A stretch of DNA of 64,000 nucleotides from Limibacterium fermenti (GTDB taxonomy: Bacteria; Bacteroidota; Bacteroidia; Bacteroidales; Dysgonomonadaceae): the NCBI RefSeq assembly GCF_041902845.1, contig NZ_CP159486.1, positions 1,550,001 to 1,614,000 of the forward strand, in the 5' to 3' direction. Shown one piece after another: positions 1-8,063 of this stretch. A model generated the notes under the pieces. The model saw nothing but the letters and a program-made list of their open reading frames with translations, searched no databases and was not told the origin of the DNA. Both the position numbers and the translations under genes were made by a program. Within the stretch, counting starts at the first letter, position 1, and every line of letters starts with the position of its first letter.

Positions 1-675
1 ACCTCCGATGGTGACTAGTAATGTTACCGGATTCTGGGCAAACAATTCTTTTGCTCCCAATGCTATTGCAGCCTCTTTTACCGGTATGCCCGCGTTTAGC
101 CCCAGACTGAAACATGCGCTCATTACCCCCGAAAGCAGGGCGATAAGCAAACCCTTCTTCAATGCAAAATCTTTAATGGCTTTCTTGCGTTCTTCTTCCG
201 ACATGTTTTTAGAACGCAAACTTCCGGCATATCCTACCAATACGATACCTGTCAGGGTGACAATCACACTCAATAACAATATCAAACCTTTAGGCGAGAA
301 AAGATTGTCGCCCGCCAAAACAGCAGGAATAAGCGTACCGAAGGCGGCGCAGGTGCCCAATGCTACGGATTGTCCCAAGGCAATTCCTAAAAAGCGCATG
401 CTCAATCCGAAAGTAAGGCCGCCTATTCCCCATAATACGCCGTAACCGACCGACTTGAACGCCGCTGCAGAATTTGCGCCGTAAATGGTTATCAAATCGG
501 GCAGGGAATTGGCGATAAGTGCGCCTAATACAGGGAAAACCAGCCATGCGAAAATTCCCTGCATCAGCCAGAAGTTTTCCCACGACCAGTTTTTCACTTT
601 GTTAATGGGAACGTATGAGCTCGATTGGCCCATACTTCCCACTGCAATAATCAAAAGTCCTATAAGCGTGTTCAT
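1..675 (-). CDS. rhaT: L-rhamnose/H+ symporter RhaT (C-terminus beyond window)
   Basis: Imports L-rhamnose across the inner membrane by proton symport. Reading the minus strand from the ATG at 675 gives an open frame to the window edge (225 codons) beginning MNTLIGLLIIAVGSMGQSSS, followed by runs of hydrophobic helices typical of RhaT (drug/metabolite transporter superfamily); the reading includes KNWSWENFW and a charged cytoplasmic stretch RSKNMSEEERKKAIKDF at about residue 155. The family is about 340 residues, so roughly one third is missing to the left. The start lies only 3 nt after the rhaA stop, so it is the third gene of a rhaB-rhaA-rhaT operon. No rhamnose regulator is visible in the window. 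Confidence 0.93.
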   Translation of the reverse strand, partial: MNTLIGLLIIAVGSMGQSSSYVPINKVKNWSWENFWLMQGIFAWLVFPVLGALIANSLPDLITIYGANSAAAFKSVGYGVLWGIGGLTFGLSMRFLGIALGQSVALGTCAAFGTLIPAVLAGDNLFSPKGLILLLSVIVTLTGIVLVGYAGSLRSKNMSEEERKKAIKDFALKKGLLIALLSGVMSACFSLGLNAGIPVKEAAIALGAKELFAQNPVTLLVTIGG

Positions 676-678
676 TCC

Positions 679-1947
679 TTATTCTCGTTTCGATGTGACA
701 TCGTTTTCATACGATTGAATCGCGGACACATATTCGTCGCCTACCGGAACGTTATTCTTCAGGCAATAATAATTATAGACCGCGTTCCATGGCAAGGCTT
801 TCAGTTCTTCCAGATAAGCCATCCGTTCGAAGTTCTTCCCCTCTTTTTCAAAGGCGCGCAATTTGTCGGTCGGCTCCAACAACGCTTGGAGATACGCTTT
901 CTGTGTCGATCGTATTCCCACTGCATAAGCGCCCAAACGGTTGATGGATCCGTCGAAGAAATCCAATCCTACATGAATTTTCTCTTTTTGTCCCGAACGG
1001 ACGATCTCTTGAAAGAGCGCCGAGAGTTCGTCGGTGAGGATAACCACGTGATCGCTGTCCCAGCGTTCGGGACGGCTTACATGCAACATCAATTCCGGAA
1101 CGAATAACAGTAGCGAGGAAATTTTATCCGAAATGACTTCCGTAGGATGGAAATGTCCGGCATCGAGCGTCAACATCATATTGTTTTTTACGGTATATCC
1201 CGTGTAAAACTCGTGCGAGCCTACCACATAACTTTCGCTGCCGATGCCGAAAAGTTTGCATTCGACGGTATCTTTCAGATAATCGGTGCTGATTTTTTCG
1301 GTGAAAACATCATCCAGCGCTTCTTTAAGCAATCTGCGGTGTTCGAACCGCGAAACGGTTTTATCCTTTTCTCCGTCGGGAAACCAGATGTTGTGTACGC
1401 AAGGATCGCCTTGTTGGCGCCCTATTTCGGCAGCGATTCTCCGGCAAAGGCGTAGGTGTTCCTTCCAAAATTCGCGGATTTCAGGATCGAAATGCGAGAT
1501 GGTGTAACCGTCTGCCGATTTGGGATGCGAGAAGAAAGTGGAATTGAAATCGAGCTTAATCCCTATCTTCTTCGCCCAATCGATCCAGCTTTGGAAATGC
1601 TTGGGTTCAATTTGATCACGATCTACAAACTTACCGCCGAAGTCGCCGTAAATAGCATGCAGTCCCAACCGGTGCTTGCCTGGCGCCAACGACAGCACTT
1701 TTTCGATATCTTTGCGCAACTCTTCTATTGTGCGAGCTTTACCGGGATAGTTTCCCGTCACTTGGATACCTCCCGATAATTGTCCGTCGGGCACTTCGAA
1801 GCCGCTTACGTCGTCGGCTTGCCAACAATGGATGCATAACGATAACTTATCCAATTCACGGACGGCATCTTCCACGTCCACTCCCAATGCGGCATACTGT
1901 TCTTTAGCGTGCCCGTATGCCTGAGCGATTTTTTCTTTTTTTGACAT
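679..1947 (-). CDS. rhaA: L-rhamnose isomerase
   Basis: Converts L-rhamnose to L-rhamnulose, the first cytoplasmic step of rhamnose catabolism. The 422-residue product matches the usual RhaA length (about 420). It opens with an alpha-helical segment (AYGHAKEQYAALGVD), has the LCIHCWQADDVSGFE segment near residue 37, and carries the TIM-barrel metal-site region LDAGHFHPTE at about 261-270. The gene starts 20 nt after the rhaB stop and is followed 3 nt later by rhaT, so translation is probably coupled. Identification is by recognition of the family sequence; no unusual substitutions were noticed. Confidence 0.96.
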   Translation of the reverse strand: MSKKEKIAQAYGHAKEQYAALGVDVEDAVRELDKLSLCIHCWQADDVSGFEVPDGQLSGGIQVTGNYPGKARTIEELRKDIEKVLSLAPGKHRLGLHAIYGDFGGKFVDRDQIEPKHFQSWIDWAKKIGIKLDFNSTFFSHPKSADGYTISHFDPEIREFWKEHLRLCRRIAAEIGRQQGDPCVHNIWFPDGEKDKTVSRFEHRRLLKEALDDVFTEKISTDYLKDTVECKLFGIGSESYVVGSHEFYTGYTVKNNMMLTLDAGHFHPTEVISDKISSLLLFVPELMLHVSRPERWDSDHVVILTDELSALFQEIVRSGQKEKIHVGLDFFDGSINRLGAYAVGIRSTQKAYLQALLEPTDKLRAFEKEGKNFERMAYLEELKALPWNAVYNYYCLKNNVPVGDEYVSAIQSYENDVTSKRE

Positions 1948-1967
1948 GATAACTATTATTTAAATGA

Positions 1968-3455
1968 TTATTTTTCTTGAAAATGATGGATGTAATCGGT
2001 ATAATGCGCCTTCCACTCGTCGTGTCGTTCGGGGATAAAAGTGTGTAGAGGGATGGTATCGCGGATGACCCTTCGGATATCTTTGATGTCGCCTACAATT
2101 CCGGCTGCTTTGGCCTGCATCATGATGTTTCCGATGGCGGTGGCTTCCGACGGCCCGGCAATGACCGGCATCCCGATCGCGTTAGCCGTGCAACGGTTCA
2201 GAAAGTTATTTTGCGACCCGCCCCCTATGATATGCAGTGTTTTAATGCGAAAGTCTGCCAATTGTTGCAGATCGGCCAATACCTGGCGATAGCGGAAGGC
2301 GAGGCTTTCGAAGATACACCGTGCGATTTCGCCGACGGTTGCGGGAACAGGTTGCCCTGTTTCGCGACAGTAGGACTGTATGGCTTCGATCATCGACTTA
2401 GGATTCGTAAAACGCGAAGCATCCGGATTGATAAAACTGCGGAAAGCAGGCGCCTTTTCCGTTTCTTTGATGAGTTCTTCATACGAGATCGGTTTTTCCT
2501 GTTCCCATTCGTTCCTGCATCGTTCGATGAGCCACATGCCGCAAATGTTTTTGAGTAAACGGATCGATCCGTCCGCTCCGCCTTCGTTGGTAAAGTTAAG
2601 CGCGAATGTCTTTTCGGTCACTACGGGTTCTTTTGATTCGATACCGATGAGCGACCATGTTCCCGAACTCAGGTAGGCAAAATTTTTATTTTCGGCAGGC
2701 GTTGCGATCACTGCCGAAGCCGTATCGTGTCCGGCTACGGCGATAACGGGGACCGGATCCAGTCCCGTCAGGCGGCAAATCGTTTCAGAAAGAGCGCCTA
2801 TCGGCGTTCCCGGAAAAACGATCGGGGCGAAGTTTTTTTCCGAGAGCCCCAGTTCCGCTAATAAATCATTGTCGAATGTCCGGTCAAAAGGATTTAGTAG
2901 TTGAGAAGTGGATGCGATAGTATATTCGGTGACCATATTTCCGGTCAGCAAATACGACAAGGCGTCGGGGATGAACAGAAACTTATCGGTGACCGGATAA
3001 ATGGACGTATGGCGTTCTCTTTGTTCGAAAAGTTGAAAAAGGGAATTGAAATTCATGATCTGAATGCCTGTTTTCAGGTAAGTTCTTTTCTTCGATAATA
3101 TATTCGTGAAAAACTTTTCGGGTGTGTCGAAAGTATGCGTATCGCGATAGCTGTACGGCATGCGTAGCGGCTCGCCGTCTTTTCCGAAAGATACGAAATC
3201 CACGCCCCAAGTATCTATTCCGATTGATGTAAGGGGGATACCGCGCGTTTTGACAGCCTTTAACGAGGCGATGATTTCACTATATAAATGAAACAAATCC
3301 CAATAAAGGAATCCGTGTATGTCAATAATCGGATTAGGGAAACGGTTAATCTCCTCCATCTCGAAACGGCCATTTTCCAGAGTGCCCAGAATGGCTCTTC
3401 CGCTTGTCGCTCCTATATCGATAGCCAAGTAATATGTTCTTTTCTCTTCTCTCAT
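1968..3455 (-). CDS. rhaB: Rhamnulokinase
   Basis: Phosphorylates L-rhamnulose to L-rhamnulose-1-phosphate with ATP. The protein is 495 residues (family about 490) and belongs to the FGGY kinases. The N-terminal phosphate-binding motif AIDIGATSGRAILG is at about residues 12-25, DTWGVDFV follows near 82, and the catalytic-base region AVAGHDTASAV is near 240. A C-terminal actin-like half contains HIIGGGSQNNFLNRCTANA. It is the first gene of the rha operon. The fourth gene of a complete pathway, rhamnulose-1-phosphate aldolase (rhaD), would lie to the left of the window if present. Confidence 0.96.
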   Translation of the reverse strand: MREEKRTYYLAIDIGATSGRAILGTLENGRFEMEEINRFPNPIIDIHGFLYWDLFHLYSEIIASLKAVKTRGIPLTSIGIDTWGVDFVSFGKDGEPLRMPYSYRDTHTFDTPEKFFTNILSKKRTYLKTGIQIMNFNSLFQLFEQRERHTSIYPVTDKFLFIPDALSYLLTGNMVTEYTIASTSQLLNPFDRTFDNDLLAELGLSEKNFAPIVFPGTPIGALSETICRLTGLDPVPVIAVAGHDTASAVIATPAENKNFAYLSSGTWSLIGIESKEPVVTEKTFALNFTNEGGADGSIRLLKNICGMWLIERCRNEWEQEKPISYEELIKETEKAPAFRSFINPDASRFTNPKSMIEAIQSYCRETGQPVPATVGEIARCIFESLAFRYRQVLADLQQLADFRIKTLHIIGGGSQNNFLNRCTANAIGMPVIAGPSEATAIGNIMMQAKAAGIVGDIKDIRRVIRDTIPLHTFIPERHDEWKAHYTDYIHHFQEK

Positions 3456-3494
3456 GATGAGGTTAAAAAACGATTAGACAGTATTTTTATGCCG

Positions 3495-3502
3495 CAAAAA
3501 TA
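3495..3502 (-). promoter_or_regulatory. Candidate -7 box of the rha operon
   Basis: On the minus strand this reads TATTTTTG, a match to the Bacteroidetes -7 consensus TAnnTTTG, about 40 nt before the rhaB start. No TTTG -33 element is found at the usual 19-21 nt, so this is a partial promoter, as expected for an activator-dependent catabolic operon. The assignment is an inference. Confidence 0.45.
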
Positions 3503-3569
3503 CAGATTACCGGTGAAGGAGGCGGTAGTAAATATGATATTAGAACTGTGTTTTTTGATATAATTTTGA

Positions 3570-3609
3570 GGGAAGGTAGAGACGCAAAATTTAACGTCTT
3601 TGCCTTCCC
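3570..3609 (-). terminator. Hairpin after the copper operon
   Basis: A two-part stem lies just after the stop of the last copper-resistance gene: GGGAAGG pairs with CCTTCCC (outer arms 3570-3576 and 3603-3609) and AGACG pairs with CGTCT (inner arms 3580-3584 and 3595-3599). No clean U-run follows on either strand, so intrinsic termination is uncertain. It may instead protect the 3' end or insulate the rha promoter. Confidence 0.5.
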
Positions 3610-3617
3610 CGGTAATA

Positions 3618-4013
3618 TCACAAAGATTCCCGATATTTGCAGCAATCGGGAAGAGCATCATACGCTGCCTGATCGGCTTTGTCTTTATCGGTGTCATATC
3701 CCGCTGCGGCGATGGCTTTGCTGACGGCATCGACATCGGTTTGCTGCGGATCGAAATTCAAATGCAACTCTTTTTTATCTAAATCCCAATCGGCGGTCGA
3801 CACGCCGGCAACGCTTTTGGCGGCCGTTTCGATGGTTTTCTTGCACATTTCGCAGAGCCCTTGTACTCCGAGGACGGCATGCTCGTCGTGATGTTCCGTT
3901 GCGACGGTTGCTTCCGTTTGAGATTCTTCGGAACCACTCTTCGATTTGTTTGAATTACAGGCCGCAAACAATACCGTTGCGGCGATTAATGCTGATAATA
4001 CATACTTTTTCAT
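3618..4013 (-). CDS. HMA-domain lipoprotein, probable periplasmic copper chaperone
   Basis: A 131-residue lipoprotein: signal peptide MKKYVLSALIAATVLFAAC with the lipobox cysteine at about residue 19, a Ser/Glu-rich linker, then one heavy-metal-associated domain (about 50-125) with the metal site GLCEMC. The tail ends YDALPDCCKYRESL. The domain closely resembles the C-terminal domain of the CusB-like protein at 6458-8062, including the CEMC site, a DFDP-like strand and the LPDCCKYRE ending, so the two probably arose by duplication. It is the last gene of the copper operon, 68 nt after the ATPase. It probably binds Cu(I) at the membrane surface and passes it to the pump; this role is inferred. 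Confidence 0.85.
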   Translation of the reverse strand: MKKYVLSALIAATVLFAACNSNKSKSGSEESQTEATVATEHHDEHAVLGVQGLCEMCKKTIETAAKSVAGVSTADWDLDKKELHLNFDPQQTDVDAVSKAIAAAGYDTDKDKADQAAYDALPDCCKYRESL

Positions 4014-4081
4014 TGTTTTTTCTTTTTAAAATGATTATTGAATAGGATTAACCGGAAATGTACCGGTTAAGAATTAAAGAA

Positions 4082-6343
4082 TTACTTTATACGGAGCGTC
4101 AACGCATTTATTGCTACGATGATTGTGCTCACCGACATCAATATTGCTCCGGCTGCGGGACTCAGAATGATTCCCACCGGTGCGAGAACGCCTGCGGCCA
4201 ACGGGATGGCCACAATGTTATATCCCGCACCCCACCAAAGATTCTGGATCATCTTCTTTGTTGTATTCCGGGCCAACGAAAGAAAATGGATGATGTCGTA
4301 CGGATTGCTTTTTACCAACACTACGTCGGCCGAATCGATCGCTACATCCGTTCCCGCCCCGATAGCTACGCCGATATCGGCACGGGCAAGCGCCGGAGCA
4401 TCGTTTACCCCGTCGCCCACCATCATGACGGCTTTCCCGGCTTGTTGATATTCCGAAATCACTTTTTCTTTGTCTTCCGGCAAGAGCGACGCATGAACAT
4501 CGCGGATGCCGACTTGCCGGGCTACCGCCATCGCCGAAGCCTTGTTATCGCCGGTGAGCATTACAGGGATGATCTTGTCTTTTTTAAGCGCCTCCACCGT
4601 TTGTTTGGCTTCCGTTTTAATCTGATCTCCCTGGGCAATCAGTCCGGCCACTTCATTTTTCACTAACAGATAACTGATCGAATTGCCTTTTTCGGCCAAC
4701 TCGTTAAACAAGTCCTTATCATAAGCCAATGTATTCTTATCCAAGTATGCCGCGGTAACGATTTTCGCTTGCAGCCCGTTTACGATTCCCGATAAGCCTG
4801 TTCCGCTTATCAATGTGACATTTTCCGCTTTCGGAATGTCGATCGTATCTTTTTTCGCCTTATTCAGAATGCCGATAGCCAGCGGATGATTGGAATGTAC
4901 TTCCATGGCGGCCATCGTTTTTAAAATCTCCGTGTCGCTCCATCCGTCCGATAAACTTTTAATAGCCGATACTCGGAAGTCGCCCTCGGTGATTGTTCCT
5001 GTTTTATCCATTGTTACTACGGATATTTTTTTTGCTTTTTCGAGTGCATTGCGGTTGCGGATCAATAGCCCGCGGGTTGCTCCCAAAGACGTGGAGCGGG
5101 CTATTACGAGAGGTATCGCCAGGCCTAATGCATGGGGACAGGCGATAATAAATACCGTGACCATTCTTTCCAATGCATTGTTTATATCCTTTGTGGCGAT
5201 ATACCACACGATAAAGGAAACCACCCCGACCGCAATCGCTACATAAAAGAGAGCCCTCGCCACTTTGTCCGATATGGATTCCGATTTCGATTTCTCCTGT
5301 TGCGCTTGCCCGACCAGTTTCATTACTTGTGCCAGATAACCCGAATCCCCCGTGCCCGTTACTTCCACGGTTATCGTACCTTGTCCGTTAAGAGACCCGC
5401 CGATGACGGACGCTCCCGGGGTTTTCGCCACCCCTTTGGCTTCGCCCGTTACCATTGATTCGTTGACGGTCGTCTCACCGGAAATAATCTTTCCGTCCAC
5501 CGGTATTTTTTCGCCCGGTTTTACCATCACCTGCTGTTTTTGTTGTACCTGCCGGAGCGGCACATCGCGAACGCTTCCGTCCGGCTGTAACAAATGAGCG
5601 TTTCCGGGCAGCAGCTCCGCCATTTTTTGCAAAGCGTTTCCGGCATTGCCGATTGCCTTCATCTCCAGCCAATGGCCGAGCAACATGATCACAATCAGTG
5701 TAGCCAGTTCCCAGAAAAAATCCATGCGGTGCCCCGCCGTTTGCAGGATATAATTGGCGATGAAAGCATAGACGCTATAGATATAAGAAACGGTAATGCC
5801 CATCGATATAAGAGTCATCATACCCGGTTTTTTCGATTTCAGTTCTCCGGCAGCACCCGTTAGAAACGGTTTTCCGCCATAGAAGAAGAGGAAAGAACCC
5901 AACGCCAGCACAATCCAGTGAGAGCCTTCGAAGGAAAGGCTGAAAGGAAGCCGTATGCCCATCATGGGCGAGAGCAGGATAATGGGAATCGTTACGGCGA
6001 GGGAAATCCAGAATCGGGTTTTTAGATTTCCGCTATGTGCCATATGTCCGTCCGCAGAGCCGTGCGTATGGTGATCGTGATGTTCCCCATGATGGTGATG
6101 ATTTTGAAAGTCCCCCTGATGGGCGGGGGCATCGTCGCCGGCCATTTCTATCGTGTACTCTCCGGCTTTCGATAAAGCCTCCTGCAATATTTGCGTGGAG
6201 ACATGTTGCTCCATCGTAATAATCGCTTCGGGAGGGTTTAGGGTGACCTTTGCACGGACACCTTCTACGGTGTTCAATGCTTTTTCCGCTTTCGCCCGGC
6301 AATGGTCACACTTCATACCTTTGATACTATAAGTATGCTTCAT
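4082..6343 (-). CDS. P1B-type heavy-metal (Cu/Ag) transporting ATPase, CPH class (CopB-like)
   Basis: Uses ATP to export metal ions across the inner membrane. The 753-residue protein has an N-terminal HMA domain (GMKCDHC at 9-15), a His-rich linker (about 82-103), transmembrane helices, the metal-site helix with CPH at 402-404, the phosphorylation motif DKTGT (D446), and a hinge MVGDGVNDAPALARADIG near 640. CPH rather than CPC places it with CopB-type P1B-3 pumps, which are associated with Cu(II)/Ag(I). The combination with an N-terminal CxxC HMA domain, more typical of Cu(I) pumps, is notable. It follows cusB by 114 nt in the copper operon. Substrate is inferred from class and context. Confidence 0.93.
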   Translation of the reverse strand: MKHTYSIKGMKCDHCRAKAEKALNTVEGVRAKVTLNPPEAIITMEQHVSTQILQEALSKAGEYTIEMAGDDAPAHQGDFQNHHHHGEHHDHHTHGSADGHMAHSGNLKTRFWISLAVTIPIILLSPMMGIRLPFSLSFEGSHWIVLALGSFLFFYGGKPFLTGAAGELKSKKPGMMTLISMGITVSYIYSVYAFIANYILQTAGHRMDFFWELATLIVIMLLGHWLEMKAIGNAGNALQKMAELLPGNAHLLQPDGSVRDVPLRQVQQKQQVMVKPGEKIPVDGKIISGETTVNESMVTGEAKGVAKTPGASVIGGSLNGQGTITVEVTGTGDSGYLAQVMKLVGQAQQEKSKSESISDKVARALFYVAIAVGVVSFIVWYIATKDINNALERMVTVFIIACPHALGLAIPLVIARSTSLGATRGLLIRNRNALEKAKKISVVTMDKTGTITEGDFRVSAIKSLSDGWSDTEILKTMAAMEVHSNHPLAIGILNKAKKDTIDIPKAENVTLISGTGLSGIVNGLQAKIVTAAYLDKNTLAYDKDLFNELAEKGNSISYLLVKNEVAGLIAQGDQIKTEAKQTVEALKKDKIIPVMLTGDNKASAMAVARQVGIRDVHASLLPEDKEKVISEYQQAGKAVMMVGDGVNDAPALARADIGVAIGAGTDVAIDSADVVLVKSNPYDIIHFLSLARNTTKKMIQNLWWGAGYNIVAIPLAAGVLAPVGIILSPAAGAILMSVSTIIVAINALTLRIK

Positions 6344-6457
6344 ATTGCTTTATATTTTATTCTTCTTCATTATTGAGTCCGCTTTAAAAAGTATGCGCTA
6401 AAAGCGCTATATCTGCCCGTTCAACAACGTAAGCCGTCATTCCTTTCTCCACCGACG

Positions 6458-8062
6458 TTATTCCCGGTATTTGCAGCAGTCCGGTAAGGCATCATACACC
6501 TTTTTATCGGCCTTGTACTTATCCGTATCGTGCCCGGCCTTGGCAACCGCCTGAGCGATCTTGTCGGCATCGGTTTGCCGGGGATCGAAATGCAGATGCA
6601 ATTGCTTTGTCGACAGATCCCACGAAGCGAGCGATACGCCCTTTACGCTTTTAGCGGCTTTCTCGATGCGGTCTTTGCACATTTCGCAAAGTCCCTGCGC
6701 TGTGATCATCGCATGCTCGTCGCCGGCGGCCGCTTGTGCGTGCGAATGCCCTTCGCTTCCCGTCATTGTGTGACCTTCATGCCCCGTGGCAGGGTGTCCG
6801 GCTTCGGTATTCATCATGCTGCGTTTGCCTTCGAGTTGCGCGCTCGCATCAATGGTGAAGGCGCCGTTGGTGACAATCTCGTCGCCGTCGTTTAGCCCCG
6901 AGAGTACGACGTATGAGTCGCCCAACGAAGGGCCGAGGTCGATTTCGCGGAGCAAAAACGCGGGCGTGTCCGTCCCCGCTTGTTTTATATATACGATGGA
7001 ACGTTTTCCCGTCCACAGCACGGCCGACTTGGGAATAACGATTTCGTCGTTATATTGTTTAAGCGGTGCCGACACCGTGGCGCCGGCATACATCCCCGGC
7101 TTCAGGCGCATGCCGCCGTTGGGGGTTTCCACGCGGACTTTCGACGTGCGTGTCGCCGGATCGAGCATCGGATCGATAAACGTAACCGTTCCCGAAAACG
7201 TTTCTCCAGGTATCGCCTGCAAGGTGAAAGCGACTTTGTCGCCGTTTTTAAGGAACGGCAAATCGGTTTCGTACGCATCGAACAGGGCCCATACCCGCGA
7301 CAGGTCGGCAATCTCGAATAAAACGCTTCCCTGATTGATATAATCTCCCTGATTCACGTTTTTGCTCGTGACGATTCCGTTGACCGTCGACTTTATTTCG
7401 ACCTGCGGATCGGCCTTACCCGATTGCTCGATAGCCGATATTTGTCCGTCGGTCAGTCTCCATAGGCGCAGCTTTTCCCTCGCCGCTTCGACCAGCAACG
7501 GTTGCGACGATTGCAGTTTGCCTGCTTCGATTAACTCCTGTTGCGCGCTCAATAATTCGGGCGAGTACACTGTTGCGATGGTTTGGCCGCGCTTCACGCT
7601 TTCGCCGGTGAAGGAGACCTGTAGTTTCTCGATGCGTCCGTTGACGGGCGATGTCTGCGACTGCGACAAGCGCTCATCGACTTGAATGGTACCATACAAC
7701 CGTACGTCCTTGACGGGATTTTTACGGCTCACGCGGGTTGTTTGAACGTTTGCCAGCGCAACCGCTTCCACCGATAATTGTATGGCGTTGGGATCGATGG
7801 ATGCATCGTCTCCGCCCGAAGATTTCAGCGGGATCAAATCCATGGCGCAGATAGGGCATTTGCCCGGTTTATCCATTCGTATTTGCGGGTGCATGGAACA
7901 GGTCCATACCTGCTTTTCAGTCTCTTCGTGCACGTGTTGAGCGTTCTCTCCTTTCGGCGACGAGCCTTTGAACAGCAGCCATCCGAGGAACAATCCGGCT
8001 GCCAGCACCAGTCCGTAACGGACATAGCGATTATTGAATCTGTTTTTTATATTGACGTTCAT
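6458..8062 (-). CDS. cusB: CusB-like periplasmic adaptor with N-terminal HMBD and C-terminal HMA domain
   Basis: Membrane-fusion protein that joins the RND pump to the outer-membrane channel. The 534 residues comprise an N-terminal anchor (about 14-32), a heavy-metal-binding segment WTCSMHPQIRMDKPGKCPIC at about 53-72, the adaptor core (beta-barrel, lipoyl and alpha-hairpin, about 90-415), a Gly/His/Met-rich linker (TGHEGHTMTGSEGHSHA), and a terminal HMA domain with GLCEMC ending LPDCCKYRE. The extra HMA domain is not part of E. coli CusB; it may act like a tethered CusF. The start is 1 nt after the cusC stop. The HMA tail nearly matches the lipoprotein at 3618-4013. Confidence 0.92.
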   Translation of the reverse strand: MNVNIKNRFNNRYVRYGLVLAAGLFLGWLLFKGSSPKGENAQHVHEETEKQVWTCSMHPQIRMDKPGKCPICAMDLIPLKSSGGDDASIDPNAIQLSVEAVALANVQTTRVSRKNPVKDVRLYGTIQVDERLSQSQTSPVNGRIEKLQVSFTGESVKRGQTIATVYSPELLSAQQELIEAGKLQSSQPLLVEAAREKLRLWRLTDGQISAIEQSGKADPQVEIKSTVNGIVTSKNVNQGDYINQGSVLFEIADLSRVWALFDAYETDLPFLKNGDKVAFTLQAIPGETFSGTVTFIDPMLDPATRTSKVRVETPNGGMRLKPGMYAGATVSAPLKQYNDEIVIPKSAVLWTGKRSIVYIKQAGTDTPAFLLREIDLGPSLGDSYVVLSGLNDGDEIVTNGAFTIDASAQLEGKRSMMNTEAGHPATGHEGHTMTGSEGHSHAQAAAGDEHAMITAQGLCEMCKDRIEKAAKSVKGVSLASWDLSTKQLHLHFDPRQTDADKIAQAVAKAGHDTDKYKADKKVYDALPDCCKYRE

Positions 8063-8063
8063 A

